From: Salipiger pentaromativorans | GTDB lineage: Bacteria > Pseudomonadota > Alphaproteobacteria > Rhodobacterales > Rhodobacteraceae | Assembly: GCF_024721115.1 (NCBI RefSeq) | Contig: NZ_JAMDHK010000010.1 | Location: 62,001-126,000 of the forward strand | Direction: 5' to 3' | DNA: 64,000 bases | Shown here: one piece after another, positions 27,128-35,829 of the stretch | Numbering within the stretch: the stretch's first letter is position 1 | Layout of the letters: the number at the start of each line of letters is the position of its first letter | Made by a program: the position numbers and the translations under genes | Notes under the pieces: model-generated | What the model was told of the DNA's origin: nothing | The model's database searches: none | What the model saw: only the letters and a program-made list of their open reading frames with translations

Positions 27128-28048
27128 CTACGAAGCATCGTCGCTCAAATAATGACCTTTTTGCTCAATTTCTACGCGCTCTATGAGCCCCCGCAGATAA
27201 TCCGCGCCTTCGCGGCCCTTCAGCGATTCCGACCACATCTGATCCACAACGCTCTCATGAAGCGAGACCGCCTCCTCGGTGCGGGTGATCATCGCAACGC
27301 CCAGCCGGATGTTGGGCTGCTCGCCCAGCCGGAAGGGGCTGATCGACAGGGTCTTCTGGTCGCCGTTGCGGAAGATCTGAAAGGTCGTGTGCGGCAGGGT
27401 GCCGGTCACGATGCCGATCTGGATGCCGATGGGCTCGCTTTCGATCAGGTTGATGAAATGCTCCACCTCCTTGCGCGCGCGGGCGCGCCGGTCCTCGAGA
27501 TCGGCCAGCGGCAGGAAGGGGCGCCCCACAAAGCCGCCGCGCAGCAGCCGCACACAGTCGTTCGCGGACATCAGGTTCACCACGGTCGGGCGGCGCTGCA
27601 GGTAATTCGCCTTGCGCTCCTTGAGGATCTGGATGATCCGGTCGACATTCTCCAGCGCCTTTTCGCTCTGCGAAGTGGCATCCGGAACGCTTTCCTTGAG
27701 CAGCTTTTCCAGCGAGTGCTGGAACTCGTCCGACGCCAGCAGGAACGAGATCGGCCCCGCGAGCACGACGATCTGGTTCGCCTCCGCCTCAAGCTGCCGG
27801 AGCCGCTCAAAATAGGTCACCGCCGAGGAAATATACTCGATCTCGACGCCGAGCAGCGTCGCCAGCGACACGTCGAGCAGCTCGGACAGGCTGATCAGAG
27901 TCTCAATTTTGACGACATCGCCCTTTTCGAACCGATAGACGGCGGTTCGGGAAATCCCGATTCTCTTGGCGATCTCGTCGGCACTCAGCCCCGACCCGAG
28001 GCGAAAGGCACGCAACCTCTGGCCGATCTCATGAAACTGCAGATTCAC
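27128..28048 (-). CDS. XRE-family HTH transcriptional regulator
   Basis: About 306 residues. An XRE helix-turn-helix occupies residues about 6-60 (IGQRLRAFRLGSGLSADEIA, then RIGISRTAVYRFEKGD). The long C-terminal part, rich in charged helices and a QIFRNGDQKTLSISPF stretch, matches no domain I can name. I favour the GTG at 28048 (VNLQFHEIG) because GGGAG lies six bases before it; an in-frame ATG at 28072 has no ribosome site. Divergence from the amidase gene suggests it controls that promoter and probably neighbouring catabolic genes. Confidence 0.82.
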   Translation of the reverse strand: MNLQFHEIGQRLRAFRLGSGLSADEIAKRIGISRTAVYRFEKGDVVKIETLISLSELLDVSLATLLGVEIEYISSAVTYFERLRQLEAEANQIVVLAGPISFLLASDEFQHSLEKLLKESVPDATSQSEKALENVDRIIQILKERKANYLQRRPTVVNLMSANDCVRLLRGGFVGRPFLPLADLEDRRARARKEVEHFINLIESEPIGIQIGIVTGTLPHTTFQIFRNGDQKTLSISPFRLGEQPNIRLGVAMITRTEEAVSLHESVVDQMWSESLKGREGADYLRGLIERVEIEQKGHYLSDDAS

Positions 28049-28127
28049 GTCGTACTCCCAAAAATTGATCATTGTACAGCGAACCACCAAAGCGGCACCG
28101 CCGCAAGTTTGACAGCCGCGCTTTGCG

Positions 28128-28156
28128 TTGACCTGTGACAATTGCACAGGTATTTG
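28128..28156 (+). promoter_or_regulatory. Amidase promoter with embedded operator
   Basis: TTGACC (28128-28133) is followed after exactly 17 bases by TATTTG (28151-28156). The spacer is filled by CTGTG-ACAATTG-CACAG (28133-28149), a 17-base element with perfect 5-bp arms. A protein bound there would block RNA polymerase, so this is a good candidate repressor site for the divergent XRE regulator. The -10 match is weak. Confidence 0.45.
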
Positions 28157-28190
28157 AACAAATAACATTAATGGCACAAATGGAGGCACG

Positions 28191-29459
28191 ATGTCCCGCG
28201 ACGTAACGCTGACCGGGCTGAGCCTGCGCGACATGCGGCAGGGTCTGGACCGGGGCGATTTCTCGGCCCGCGATCTCGTCGAGGCGCATCTTGCCCGCAT
28301 TGCCGAGGCGGACGGCGCGCTTGGCGCCTTCGTGCACACCGATCCCGGCGGCGCCCGGCAGGCGGCCGCTTCGGTCGGCGGCCCGCTCGGCGGCATTCCC
28401 TTTGCGATCAAGGATGTGCTCGACACCGCCGACATGCCCACCGAAATGGGGTCCAAGATCTATCGCGGCCACCAGCCCCGCTTCGACGCCGGATGCGTGG
28501 CGCTGGCCAGGGCCGCGGGCGCCATCGCGCTCGGCAAGACAGCCACCGCCGAATTCGCCGGGACCGCCCCCGCCGCGACGGTCAACCCCTGGAACCCCGC
28601 CCACACGCCGGGCGGTTCGTCCAGCGGATCGGCGGCGGCGGTTGCGGCCCGCATGGCGGCCTTCGCCTTCGGCACCCAGACGGGCGGGTCGGTCCTGCGC
28701 CCCGCCGCCTTCTGCGGTATCGCGGGGTTCAAGCCGACGCAGGGGGTCTATCCGATTTCCGGCATGCTCGCCGCCGCGCACAGCTTTGACACGGTGGGCC
28801 TCTTCGCCCGCGACACCGCCGACATCGCCATCGTCCATGCCGCCCTGACCAACGGCACGACCGCCCGGACCGCACAAGCGGCGGACCTGAAGATCGGCCT
28901 CTGCCGCACCCATCTCTGGGACACGGTCGATACTCCGGCCCGCGACGCGCTGGCCGGGGCCGCCGCCGCCCTGACAGCGGCGGGCGCCGCGTTGTCCGAT
29001 CTGACCCTGCCCGACGGGTTTTCCGAGCTCACCCAACACCGCGCCGTGGTCAACGCCTTTGAACGACACGGAAATATGGCCGGGGAATCTGTCGCCAGCG
29101 ACCGCTTTCAGCCAAAATCGCGGGCGGTGGCGGAGAAGGGGGCGGATATCACCGCCGATGCCTACCTGGCCGCGCGCCGCGAGCTGGACCGCTGGCGGGT
29201 GGAAACCGCGTCCATCTTTGCCGGGACTGACCTGATCCTCGCGCCCGTCACACCCGGCGAGGCGCCCGAGGGCATCGAGAGCACCGGCGACCCGCGCCTG
29301 CAGGAGATCTGGACGATGCTGCAATTCCCCTCGGTCTCGGTGCCCTGGGGGCGCGGCCCCTCGGGCCTGCCGCTTGGGGTGCAGCTGATCGCGCCGCGCT
29401 TCGACGACGCCCGTCTTTTGTCCGGCGCCCGCCTGCTCGAAGAGCTGCGGGCGCCCTGA
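28191..29459 (+). CDS. Amidase (amidase signature family)
   Basis: A 422-residue hydrolase with the complete Ser-cisSer-Lys triad: K74 in FAIKDV, the glycine/serine loop GGSSSGSAAA at 141-150 and nucleophile S167 in GTQTGGSV. It hydrolyses an amide to carboxylate and ammonia (or a carbamate) in the cytoplasm. GGAGG precedes the ATG by four bases. It is transcribed alone, divergent from the XRE regulator and convergent with the CoxG-like gene. It is not GatA, since no gatC/gatB neighbours exist. Confidence 0.92.
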   Translation: MSRDVTLTGLSLRDMRQGLDRGDFSARDLVEAHLARIAEADGALGAFVHTDPGGARQAAASVGGPLGGIPFAIKDVLDTADMPTEMGSKIYRGHQPRFDAGCVALARAAGAIALGKTATAEFAGTAPAATVNPWNPAHTPGGSSSGSAAAVAARMAAFAFGTQTGGSVLRPAAFCGIAGFKPTQGVYPISGMLAAAHSFDTVGLFARDTADIAIVHAALTNGTTARTAQAADLKIGLCRTHLWDTVDTPARDALAGAAAALTAAGAALSDLTLPDGFSELTQHRAVVNAFERHGNMAGESVASDRFQPKSRAVAEKGADITADAYLAARRELDRWRVETASIFAGTDLILAPVTPGEAPEGIESTGDPRLQEIWTMLQFPSVSVPWGRGPSGLPLGVQLIAPRFDDARLLSGARLLEELRAP

Positions 29460-29467
29460 GCCCGCCT

Positions 29468-29926
29468 TTACACCTCGGCGGCGGCCCGCGCCTCCGCCGC
29501 CTGCGCGAAGTGTTCAAAAAATTGTCCAGAGAGTTTGCGGGCCGTCGACTGGATCAGCCGCCCGCCAAGCTGCGCCAGCTTGCCGCCCACCGAGACCTCG
29601 GCGACGTAGCTCAGTTCCGTTTGTGCGCCCTCTTCTTTCAACACGATCCGGGCCTGCCCCGAGGCAAAGCCCGCGATGCCGCCCTTCCCTTCCCCGGTGA
29701 TGACATAAGTTTCCAATGGTTTCAGATCGCTAAGCGTCACATTGCCGCGAAATGTCGCCGAGATCGGACCGATCTTCGTGGTCACGGTCGCGGACATTTC
29801 CGTCTCGCTCTGCATCTCCAGCTCCTTGCAGCCGGGAATACAGTCCCGAAGCACCTCAGGGTCGTTCAGCGCCTCCCAGACAACCGCGCGGGGGGCCGCG
29901 ATGAGGCGCGTATCGGTGAATTCCAT
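29468..29926 (-). CDS. CoxG-like SRPBCC-domain protein
   Basis: A 152-residue protein matching the CO dehydrogenase subunit G family: MEFTDTRLIAAPRAVVWEAL at the start, DPEVLRDCIPGCKELE near residue 28 and a GGKLAQLGGRLIQSTA segment near 115. CoxG relatives accompany CoxSML-type hydroxylases; they are reported to help membrane attachment or cofactor/quinone handling. Its place apart from the coxSML-like operon, but inside the same cluster, supports a link with that enzyme. Confidence 0.88.
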   Translation of the reverse strand: MEFTDTRLIAAPRAVVWEALNDPEVLRDCIPGCKELEMQSETEMSATVTTKIGPISATFRGNVTLSDLKPLETYVITGEGKGGIAGFASGQARIVLKEEGAQTELSYVAEVSVGGKLAQLGGRLIQSTARKLSGQFFEHFAQAAEARAAAEV

Positions 29927-30097
29927 GTCGTTCTCCTTGGTTTCATTTTTTGTCCATAATGCCCATAAACTTTTTTATTGAAACATAGTATAAAAATAAT
30001 TACACACCAAGAACGAGACGAGATCCACTGCTGTCCGGCCCTCCACGGGCCGGCCCGCAGGAAATCGCGTGGAAATTGCCCAACGGAGAGCCCCATA
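29927..30097. promoter_or_regulatory. Divergent AT-rich promoter region (CoxG-like / acyl-CoA ligase)
   Basis: About 60 bases (29940-30005) are strongly AT-rich against a GC-rich background, between two divergently transcribed genes. TTGAAA (29978-29983) could be a -35 for the rightward operon; no convincing -10 at the right spacing is visible. GGAG at 30082-30090 serves the ligase start. Confidence 0.3.
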
Positions 30098-31798
30098 ATG
30101 CAGACTCCCTTCGTCGCAGATCAGAACCTGCTCACACGGCTCACCCCGGCTATGGCCAAGGCATTCCGCGCAGAAGGATTCTGGCAGGACAGCACCATCT
30201 ACGACCATTGCAGCGCGGCAGCGGCGACCACGCCCGGCAAGATCGCCGTGCGCGGCGCAACCGGTGGCATGAGCTACGAAACGCTTGTGACCCTCGCCGA
30301 CCGCGTTGCGGCGGATCTCGCGGCGGCGGGCCTGCATGCGGGCGACCGGGTGGCCGCCTGGATGTCGAGCCGCTGCGAGGTCGCGATCCTGCTCGCCGCC
30401 TGCTCGCGCGGGGGGTATGTGCTCTGCCCGTCGCTGCACCGCAACAACACGGTCGAAGAGATCACCGACCTGCTCGTGCGCATGCGCGCCAAGGCGCTTT
30501 ACTTCGAATCCGGCTTCGGCGCCGACGCGGCACGTCACGACATGCAGGCAGCGGCGGAAAAGCTGCCGCATCTGAAACGCATCGTGGCGCTCGATCAGCC
30601 CGGCGACTGCGACGCCGAAACGCTGACGGCGGCGCTGCTTCCGGACGGCGTGCGCGCCGCGCCCGGCACCGAGCGCCCTTCCGATGCCGACGACATCGTC
30701 TATCTCGCCTTCACCTCGGGCACGACCGGCCAGCCCAAAGGGGTCATGCACTCCAACAACACGCTGCTCGCCAACGCCCGCTCGATCGCCAGCGACTGGG
30801 GCTTCGACACGGCCTCGGTGACCTATTCCATCGGCCCGCTCAGCCACAATCTCGGGTTCGGCGCGCTGGTTCTCACTCTGCTGGTCGGCGGCGAGCTGGT
30901 GCTGCATTCGATCCGCCGGGGCGAGTCGCTCTGCGACCGCCTGACCGAGGTCGGCGCCAATTTCCTCTTCGGCGTCCCGGCACATGCGATGGATCTGCTG
31001 GCCGAGATCGAGGCGCGCGGCGGGAACGGCCCGGCCCTGCCCCCGCTCCGGGGCTTCCGCATCTCGGGCGCGGCGGTGCCCTCCTGGGTGGTCGAACGCC
31101 TCGCCGCGCACGGCATCAAGGGCCAGAGCGGTTATGGCATGACCGAGGGCTGCTCGCATCACTATACGCTGCCGCAGGATCCGCTGGAGCGCATCTCCGG
31201 CACCTCTGGCCGCGCCTGTGCTGGCTACGAGGTCCGCATTTTCGCCATCGACAACCCCGACCGCGAGCTGGCGACAGGCGAGATCGGCCATATCGGCGGG
31301 CGCGGCGCCAGCCTTATGATGGGCTATTTCGACGATCAGACCGCCACGGAAAACGCCTTCAACCAGTCGGGCTGGTTCATGACCGGCGATCTGGGCCGGA
31401 TGGACGCGGACGGCTACCTGAGGATCACCGGGCGCCTGAAAGAGATCATCATCCGGGGCGGCCACAACATCCACCCCGCCCGGATCGAACAGCTCGCCAT
31501 GCGCTTTCCCCGAGTGGAACGAGCCGCGGCACTCGGCATCGCCGATGAACGGCTGGGCGAAAAGGTCTGCCTGGTACTCATGCCGAAGGATGGCGAAGAC
31601 ATTACCGCCGACGAGATCCTGCCGCATCTCGACCATGCGGGCCTGTCGCGCTACGACATGCCGGAATACCTTCTGAACGTTCAGGAAATCCCCTTGTCCG
31701 CTTCCGGAAAGATGCTCAAACGCTCGCTCCTGCCCGAGATCGCCTCGGGTGCGCTCAAGCCGGTGCCCGTGCGCTTCCGTCCGGCCGAGGCCGGATGA
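30098..31798 (+). CDS. AMP-forming acyl-CoA ligase
   Basis: A 566-residue adenylate-forming enzyme with the P-loop FTSGTTGQPKGVMHS near residue 204-218, YGMTEG near 345, TGDLGRMDADGYLRITGRLK near 430-449 and the catalytic lysine in SASGKMLKR near 535. The GHNIHPARIE segment resembles cyclohexanecarboxylate-CoA ligase and related enzymes. It activates a carboxylic acid to its CoA thioester. ATG at 30098 is preferred because GGAG lies upstream and the longer frame extends into non-coding AT-rich DNA. First gene of a six-gene coupled operon. Confidence 0.92.
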   Translation: MQTPFVADQNLLTRLTPAMAKAFRAEGFWQDSTIYDHCSAAAATTPGKIAVRGATGGMSYETLVTLADRVAADLAAAGLHAGDRVAAWMSSRCEVAILLAACSRGGYVLCPSLHRNNTVEEITDLLVRMRAKALYFESGFGADAARHDMQAAAEKLPHLKRIVALDQPGDCDAETLTAALLPDGVRAAPGTERPSDADDIVYLAFTSGTTGQPKGVMHSNNTLLANARSIASDWGFDTASVTYSIGPLSHNLGFGALVLTLLVGGELVLHSIRRGESLCDRLTEVGANFLFGVPAHAMDLLAEIEARGGNGPALPPLRGFRISGAAVPSWVVERLAAHGIKGQSGYGMTEGCSHHYTLPQDPLERISGTSGRACAGYEVRIFAIDNPDRELATGEIGHIGGRGASLMMGYFDDQTATENAFNQSGWFMTGDLGRMDADGYLRITGRLKEIIIRGGHNIHPARIEQLAMRFPRVERAAALGIADERLGEKVCLVLMPKDGEDITADEILPHLDHAGLSRYDMPEYLLNVQEIPLSASGKMLKRSLLPEIASGALKPVPVRFRPAEAG

Positions 31799-32214
31799 TG
31801 CAGGGCGGCGACGCTTTCGCGCGGCTCCAGGTGGAAATGGAGCGTCCGGTCTTCCATCACTGGCTGCGGCCGGAGGCGGTCAGCGCCTCCGACGACCGGA
31901 TCGAGATCGCCCTCACCACCCGTCCGGAATTCTGCCACAGCGCCGAGCCCGCGCTGATCCATGGCGGCATCGTCGCAAGCCTCGTCGACATCGCGGGTCA
32001 TGCGGTGGTTGCCGTGGCGCAGGGCTGTCCCGCCCCCACCCTCACCCTCTCCGTCGAGTTCCTCCGCCCGGCCCCCGCCGGGGTGCTGCGCGCGACCGGC
32101 CTGCTGCGAAAGCTGGGCCGCACCCTGTCGCGCGCGGATGTCGAGATCTACGCCGGCGACAAGCTCGTCGCGCTCGGTCGGGGAACCTTCGCCAACCCAG
32201 GAGGCCAGCCATGA
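31795..32214 (+). CDS. PaaI/hotdog-fold acyl-CoA thioesterase
   Basis: A 139-residue single hotdog-domain protein with the active-site pattern HGGIVASLVDIAGHAVV (residues about 54-70), typical of PaaI/YiiD-type thioesterases. It would hydrolyse a CoA thioester, either to release product or to rescue trapped CoA in the pathway started by the ligase. Its ATGATG start overlaps the ligase stop, so translation is coupled. Confidence 0.88.
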   Translation: MMQGGDAFARLQVEMERPVFHHWLRPEAVSASDDRIEIALTTRPEFCHSAEPALIHGGIVASLVDIAGHAVVAVAQGCPAPTLTLSVEFLRPAPAGVLRATGLLRKLGRTLSRADVEIYAGDKLVALGRGTFANPGGQP

Positions 32215-33212
32215 AAGCCGTCGTCATCGAGGAATTCGGAGCGCCAGAACAGGCGAAGATACAGGAGCTGCCGGTGCCCGAACCCGGCGCGGGCGAGCTG
32301 CTGATCGAGATCGCCGCCGCCCCGGTGAACTTCGTCGATAGCCTGGTTTTCGAGGGCCGCTACCAGTTCCTCCCGCCGCGCCCCTTCACCCCCGGCAAAG
32401 GGCCCGCCGGAACCGTGCTCGCGGTCGGCCCCGGCGTCACCGGCTTTGCGCCCGGCGACCGGGTCCTCGCGATGGCCGAGCAGGGCGGTTATGCCGAACA
32501 GGCGATCGTTCCCGCCAGGGACAGCTTTGTGCTGCCCGATGCGGTGAGCTTCGAAGATGCTGCCACCATCTCGCTCGCCTTCGATACCGCCTGGGTCGCT
32601 CTCTTCGAACGCGGGCGGCTGAGCCCCGGCGAAACCGTGCTTGTGCTGGGCTCCACCGGCGCAGTGGGCAACGCCGCGATACAGCTTGCCAAGGCCCATG
32701 GCGCAACGGTGCTGGCTGCCGTCTCCTCTCCCTCCCGCGCCGACGAGGTGTTGCAGGCTGGCGCTGACGGTATCGTCGATCTCTCCCGCCCGAACCTGCG
32801 CGAAGCGCTGCGCGACCAGGTGCACGAACTGACGGACGGGCATGGCGCCGACGTGGTCATCGACCCGCTCGGCGGCGACATCTTCGATGCCGCGCTGCGC
32901 GCCGTCGCCTGGCGAGGCCGGGTCGTCGTCGTGGGTTTTGCGGCGGGCCGCATTCCCGAGGTCAAGGTCAACTACCTCATGCTCAAGAACATGGAGGTCA
33001 GCGGCGTGCAGGTGAGCGACTACCGCAAGCGCATGCCCGACCTCATGCGGCGCTGCTTCGGCGAAATCCTCGATCTTGCCGCCGAGGGCCGCATCAAGGC
33101 GGGCCCCCGCAGCCGCTATCCGCTTTCGGACTATGCCCGCGCCCTGTCGGACGTGGTCAACCGCAAGGCAAAGGGCCGCGCGCTTCTCATTCCCGGAAAC
33201 ACAGACCTATGA
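32211..33212 (+). CDS. NADPH:quinone oxidoreductase (zinc-independent MDR family)
   Basis: A 333-residue medium-chain dehydrogenase. The GroES-like N-terminal half lacks the zinc cysteines; the Rossmann motif is VLVLGSTGAVGNAAIQLAKA near residue 142-161, with DVVIDPLGGDIFDAAL later. Quinone oxidoreductase-like members reduce quinones or the C=C bond of enones or enoyl thioesters. ATGA overlap with the thioesterase gene, and GGAGG seven bases upstream of the start. Confidence 0.9.
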   Translation: MKAVVIEEFGAPEQAKIQELPVPEPGAGELLIEIAAAPVNFVDSLVFEGRYQFLPPRPFTPGKGPAGTVLAVGPGVTGFAPGDRVLAMAEQGGYAEQAIVPARDSFVLPDAVSFEDAATISLAFDTAWVALFERGRLSPGETVLVLGSTGAVGNAAIQLAKAHGATVLAAVSSPSRADEVLQAGADGIVDLSRPNLREALRDQVHELTDGHGADVVIDPLGGDIFDAALRAVAWRGRVVVVGFAAGRIPEVKVNYLMLKNMEVSGVQVSDYRKRMPDLMRRCFGEILDLAAEGRIKAGPRSRYPLSDYARALSDVVNRKAKGRALLIPGNTDL

Positions 33213-33736
33213 CCGGGCGCGGCGACATCCTCCCCGGCACCGCCGAGACCTTCCGCACGCTGTGGCGCGGCTTCGGCTCCGGCGTGACGCTGATCGCGAC
33301 CGAGACCGGCGGCGAGACCTTCGCCATGGTCGCCACCGCCGCGATCTCCGTGTCGATGGAGCCGCCCTCGCTTCTCATCAGCGTGAACCGCTCCGCCTCC
33401 GCCTATGACGCGCTCTGCGCGCGGGGGGCGTTCTCGCTCGGCATCCTGGACGGCGAATCCGCCGGGGTCGGCATGGCCATCGCCCGCGCACCCACCGCCG
33501 AGCGCTGCGCTCACGGGACCTGGCGCAAGCTGGATGGCGCCGGGGCACCGGTGGACGGGCTTCCTTGGCTTGCCGAGACCCAGGCCACCTTCTTCTGCGC
33601 AACCGACACCACCGTCGATTACGGCACGCACCGCCTCTTTATCGCCCGCGTCCTCTGCGCCACGGGCAAGCTGGGCGACGACCCGCTGCTCTATTGCGGC
33701 GGGCGCTTCGGGCGGTTCGCGGAGATCGGCGCATGA
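33209..33736 (+). CDS. Flavin reductase (HpaC/NtaB-like)
   Basis: A 175-residue flavin reductase-like protein: FRTLWRGFGSGVTLIAT near residue 14-30, MVATAAISVSMEPPSLLISV near 39-58 and C-terminal YCGGRFGRF. These short FMN-binding enzymes reduce FMN with NAD(P)H and release FMNH2 to a partner monooxygenase. It is the only reductase visible among four NtaA-family monooxygenases in the window, so it probably serves them. Coupled by ATGA at both ends. Confidence 0.92.
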   Translation: MTGRGDILPGTAETFRTLWRGFGSGVTLIATETGGETFAMVATAAISVSMEPPSLLISVNRSASAYDALCARGAFSLGILDGESAGVGMAIARAPTAERCAHGTWRKLDGAGAPVDGLPWLAETQATFFCATDTTVDYGTHRLFIARVLCATGKLGDDPLLYCGGRFGRFAEIGA

Positions 33737-34884
33737 CCCTGCAATGCGGCCTTGCGGAGCGCCCACAGAGCCCCGCCCTCGCCAGCGTCCAGGAACTGAT
33801 CGAAGAGGCGAAAGCCGGACGCATGTTCATCCTGCTGGACCATGCCGACCGCGACAACGCGGGGGATCTGGTGATCCCCGCCCAGTTCGTCACCCCCGAC
33901 GCCATCAACTTCATGGCCACACACGCGCGCGGGCTGGTCTGCCTCAGCCTCACCCGCGCGCGGGTCGAGGAGCTGGGGATCAAACCCCTGCCCGTGCGCA
34001 ATTCCGAGCGTCAGGGCACCGCTTTCCTGACCTCCATCGAGGCGCGCGAGGGCATCGACACCGGCATCTCCGCCTTCGACCGCGCCCGCACCATTCGCGT
34101 GGCGCAGGACGCCGCCTTCGGCGCCGCCGACATCGTCACCCCCGGCCATGTCTTTCCGCTCCGCGCCCATGACGGCGGCGTGCTCGTGCGCGCGGGCCAT
34201 ACGGAGGCCTCGGTCGATATCTGCCGCCTCGCGGGGCTTACCCCGGCGGCCGCAACCTGCGAGATCATCCGCGACGATGGCGAGATGGCCCGGCTTCCCG
34301 ACCTGCTCGACTTCGCGCAGCGCCACGGCATGAAGATCGGCGCGATCTCCGATCTCGTGGCCTACCGCCAGCGCCATGACGGGCTCGTGCGCGAAACCGG
34401 GCAGCGCGTCGTCCGCTCGCGCTGGGGCGGCGACTGGACGCTCCGGCTCTTCGAGGACCGCTTTACCGGCACCCAGCACATGGCCCTCAGCAAAGGCGAT
34501 CTAGACACCGACGCGCCGGTGCTGACACGGGTGCATACGCTCGACGCGCTTTCGGATGCGCTCGGCATCGGCGACACACCCGGCCTCGAGGCCTCCGCCG
34601 CCATGTGCCGCATCGCCGACGAGGGTCGTGGCGTGCTGGTCCTGCTGCGCAACACCGACGCCGCCACGCAAACGCCGGGCGCCGATGGCGGGACCGAGAT
34701 GCACGATTTCGGGCGCGGCGCGCAGATCCTCGCCGCGCTTGGCCTCACCCGGCTGCGCGTCCTCTCCCACGCCGCCCTGCCCCGTCTTGTCGGGCTCGAT
34801 TCCTATGGGCTGCGGATCGAGGAAACCGAGCTGCTGGCCGGAGCGGAAACCGCCGGAGATCCCGGAAAAGGAGGAATGGAATGA
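33733..34884 (+). CDS. RibBA-like protein with altered catalytic residues
   Basis: A 383-residue two-domain protein like alphaproteobacterial RibB/RibA. The RibB half keeps VCLSLTR, TPGHVFPL, RAGHTEA and CEI, but the acidic signature usually reading DxEDRENEGD is DHADRDNAGD (36-45): the glutamates equivalent to E. coli E38 and E40 are Asp and Ala. The RibA half lacks the zinc cysteines of GTP cyclohydrolase II. RibB makes the riboflavin precursor from ribulose 5-phosphate; here activity may be weak, lost or changed. ATGA-coupled to the flavin reductase and the aldolase. Confidence 0.85.
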   Translation: MTLQCGLAERPQSPALASVQELIEEAKAGRMFILLDHADRDNAGDLVIPAQFVTPDAINFMATHARGLVCLSLTRARVEELGIKPLPVRNSERQGTAFLTSIEAREGIDTGISAFDRARTIRVAQDAAFGAADIVTPGHVFPLRAHDGGVLVRAGHTEASVDICRLAGLTPAAATCEIIRDDGEMARLPDLLDFAQRHGMKIGAISDLVAYRQRHDGLVRETGQRVVRSRWGGDWTLRLFEDRFTGTQHMALSKGDLDTDAPVLTRVHTLDALSDALGIGDTPGLEASAAMCRIADEGRGVLVLLRNTDAATQTPGADGGTEMHDFGRGAQILAALGLTRLRVLSHAALPRLVGLDSYGLRIEETELLAGAETAGDPGKGGME

Positions 34885-35603
34885 GCCACGATGCCCTGAT
34901 CTCCGAGCTGGCGCTCGCCAACCGCCTTCTGGTCAACGAAGACGTGCTCGACACCTTCGGCCATGTGAGCTGCCGCCACCCGGACCGCCCGGACCGCTAC
35001 TTCCTCGCCGCCGCGCTGGCGCCGGTCACCGTGGGGCCCGCCGACATCCTCGAATTCGATCTGGACGGCGCCCTGCTGACCCCCTCCGACCGCCCGCTCT
35101 ATTCCGAGCGGGTGATTCATTCCGAGATCTACCGCGCCCGGCCCGATGTTGCCGCGATCGTGCACCACCACGCCCCCGCCGTGTTGCCGTTCTGCGTCTC
35201 GGGCCAGCGGCTGGTGCCGGTCACCCAGACCGGCGCGGCCATGGGACCCAACGTTCCCTTCTGGGACAGCGCCGACGATTTCGGCGACACCAATCTCCTG
35301 CTGACCCGTCCCGAAGAGGGGCAGTCCCTCGCCCGTGCGCTGGGACCGGACTGGGTCGTCCTGATGAAACGCCACGGCGCCACGGTGGTCGGCCGCTCGC
35401 TGCGCGAGATGGTCTTCCGCGCGATCCACTCGACCAGCAATGCCCGGACCCAGATGCAGGCCATGCTCATGGGCGGCGTAGACGCGCTCACCCCCGGAGA
35501 GATCGCGCTTGCCGGAGGCGACCTGAAGCCGAGCCCGGTGAACCGCACCTGGAATCACGCGCTCCGCCGCCTGCACCTGCTGGAAAGCGGCATCACCGGC
35601 TGA
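34881..35603 (+). CDS. Class II aldolase/adducin-domain protein
   Basis: A 240-residue protein with the metal-binding histidines of the family: IVHHHAPAVLPF near residue 92-104 and LMKRHGATVVG near 163-173. DVLDTFGHVSCRHPDRPDRY near the start is typical of the L-fuculose-phosphate aldolase/HmfD-like decarboxylase group that works on non-phosphorylated acids. It would cleave or decarboxylate an intermediate. Last gene of the coupled operon; GGAGG and ATGA overlap support the start at 34881. Confidence 0.9.
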   Translation: MSHDALISELALANRLLVNEDVLDTFGHVSCRHPDRPDRYFLAAALAPVTVGPADILEFDLDGALLTPSDRPLYSERVIHSEIYRARPDVAAIVHHHAPAVLPFCVSGQRLVPVTQTGAAMGPNVPFWDSADDFGDTNLLLTRPEEGQSLARALGPDWVVLMKRHGATVVGRSLREMVFRAIHSTSNARTQMQAMLMGGVDALTPGEIALAGGDLKPSPVNRTWNHALRRLHLLESGITG

Positions 35604-35736
35604 TCGCCCCCACATTGCCCGAAGCAGGCCGCGACGCTCCCTGTCGTTGCGGGCCGATATCCGCGTGGCCGCCCAAACTCCGGCGCGAGCCACAAGATGA
35701 AATTATACACATTTATTAACTATATCTCATATTTAG

Positions 35737-35763
35737 TAACAAAATTAGAACGAGTAACAAAAA
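35737..35763. promoter_or_regulatory. Direct repeats in the monooxygenase D / ABC operon promoter region
   Basis: GTAACAAAA occurs at 35737-35745 and 35755-35763, 18 bases apart, inside an AT-rich stretch (35695-35765) of the 226-base gap between the aldolase and the next operon. Its core GTAACA also appears, inverted, in the repeats before the TAXI operon (27058-27097). Likely regulator sites; no firm -10/-35 pair is visible. Confidence 0.35.
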
Positions 35764-35829
35764 AGGTCTTGCCTGCTTCCGCATCTGCCCCGTAGCCTCC
35801 TTCTCAACGGCAACAGTTGCTGAACGGAC

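Noticed and set aside
20960-27186. Very long plus-strand open frames (over 1000 codons) opposite the molybdenum hydroxylase and TRAP genes
   Set aside because: They are antisense to clear genes, rich in Arg, Pro and His, and exist because of high-GC codon bias; no domain is recognisable.
28191-29459. GatA subunit of tRNA amidotransferase
   Set aside because: The signature triad is shared by all amidases; no gatB or gatC neighbours and the gene sits under a catabolic regulator.
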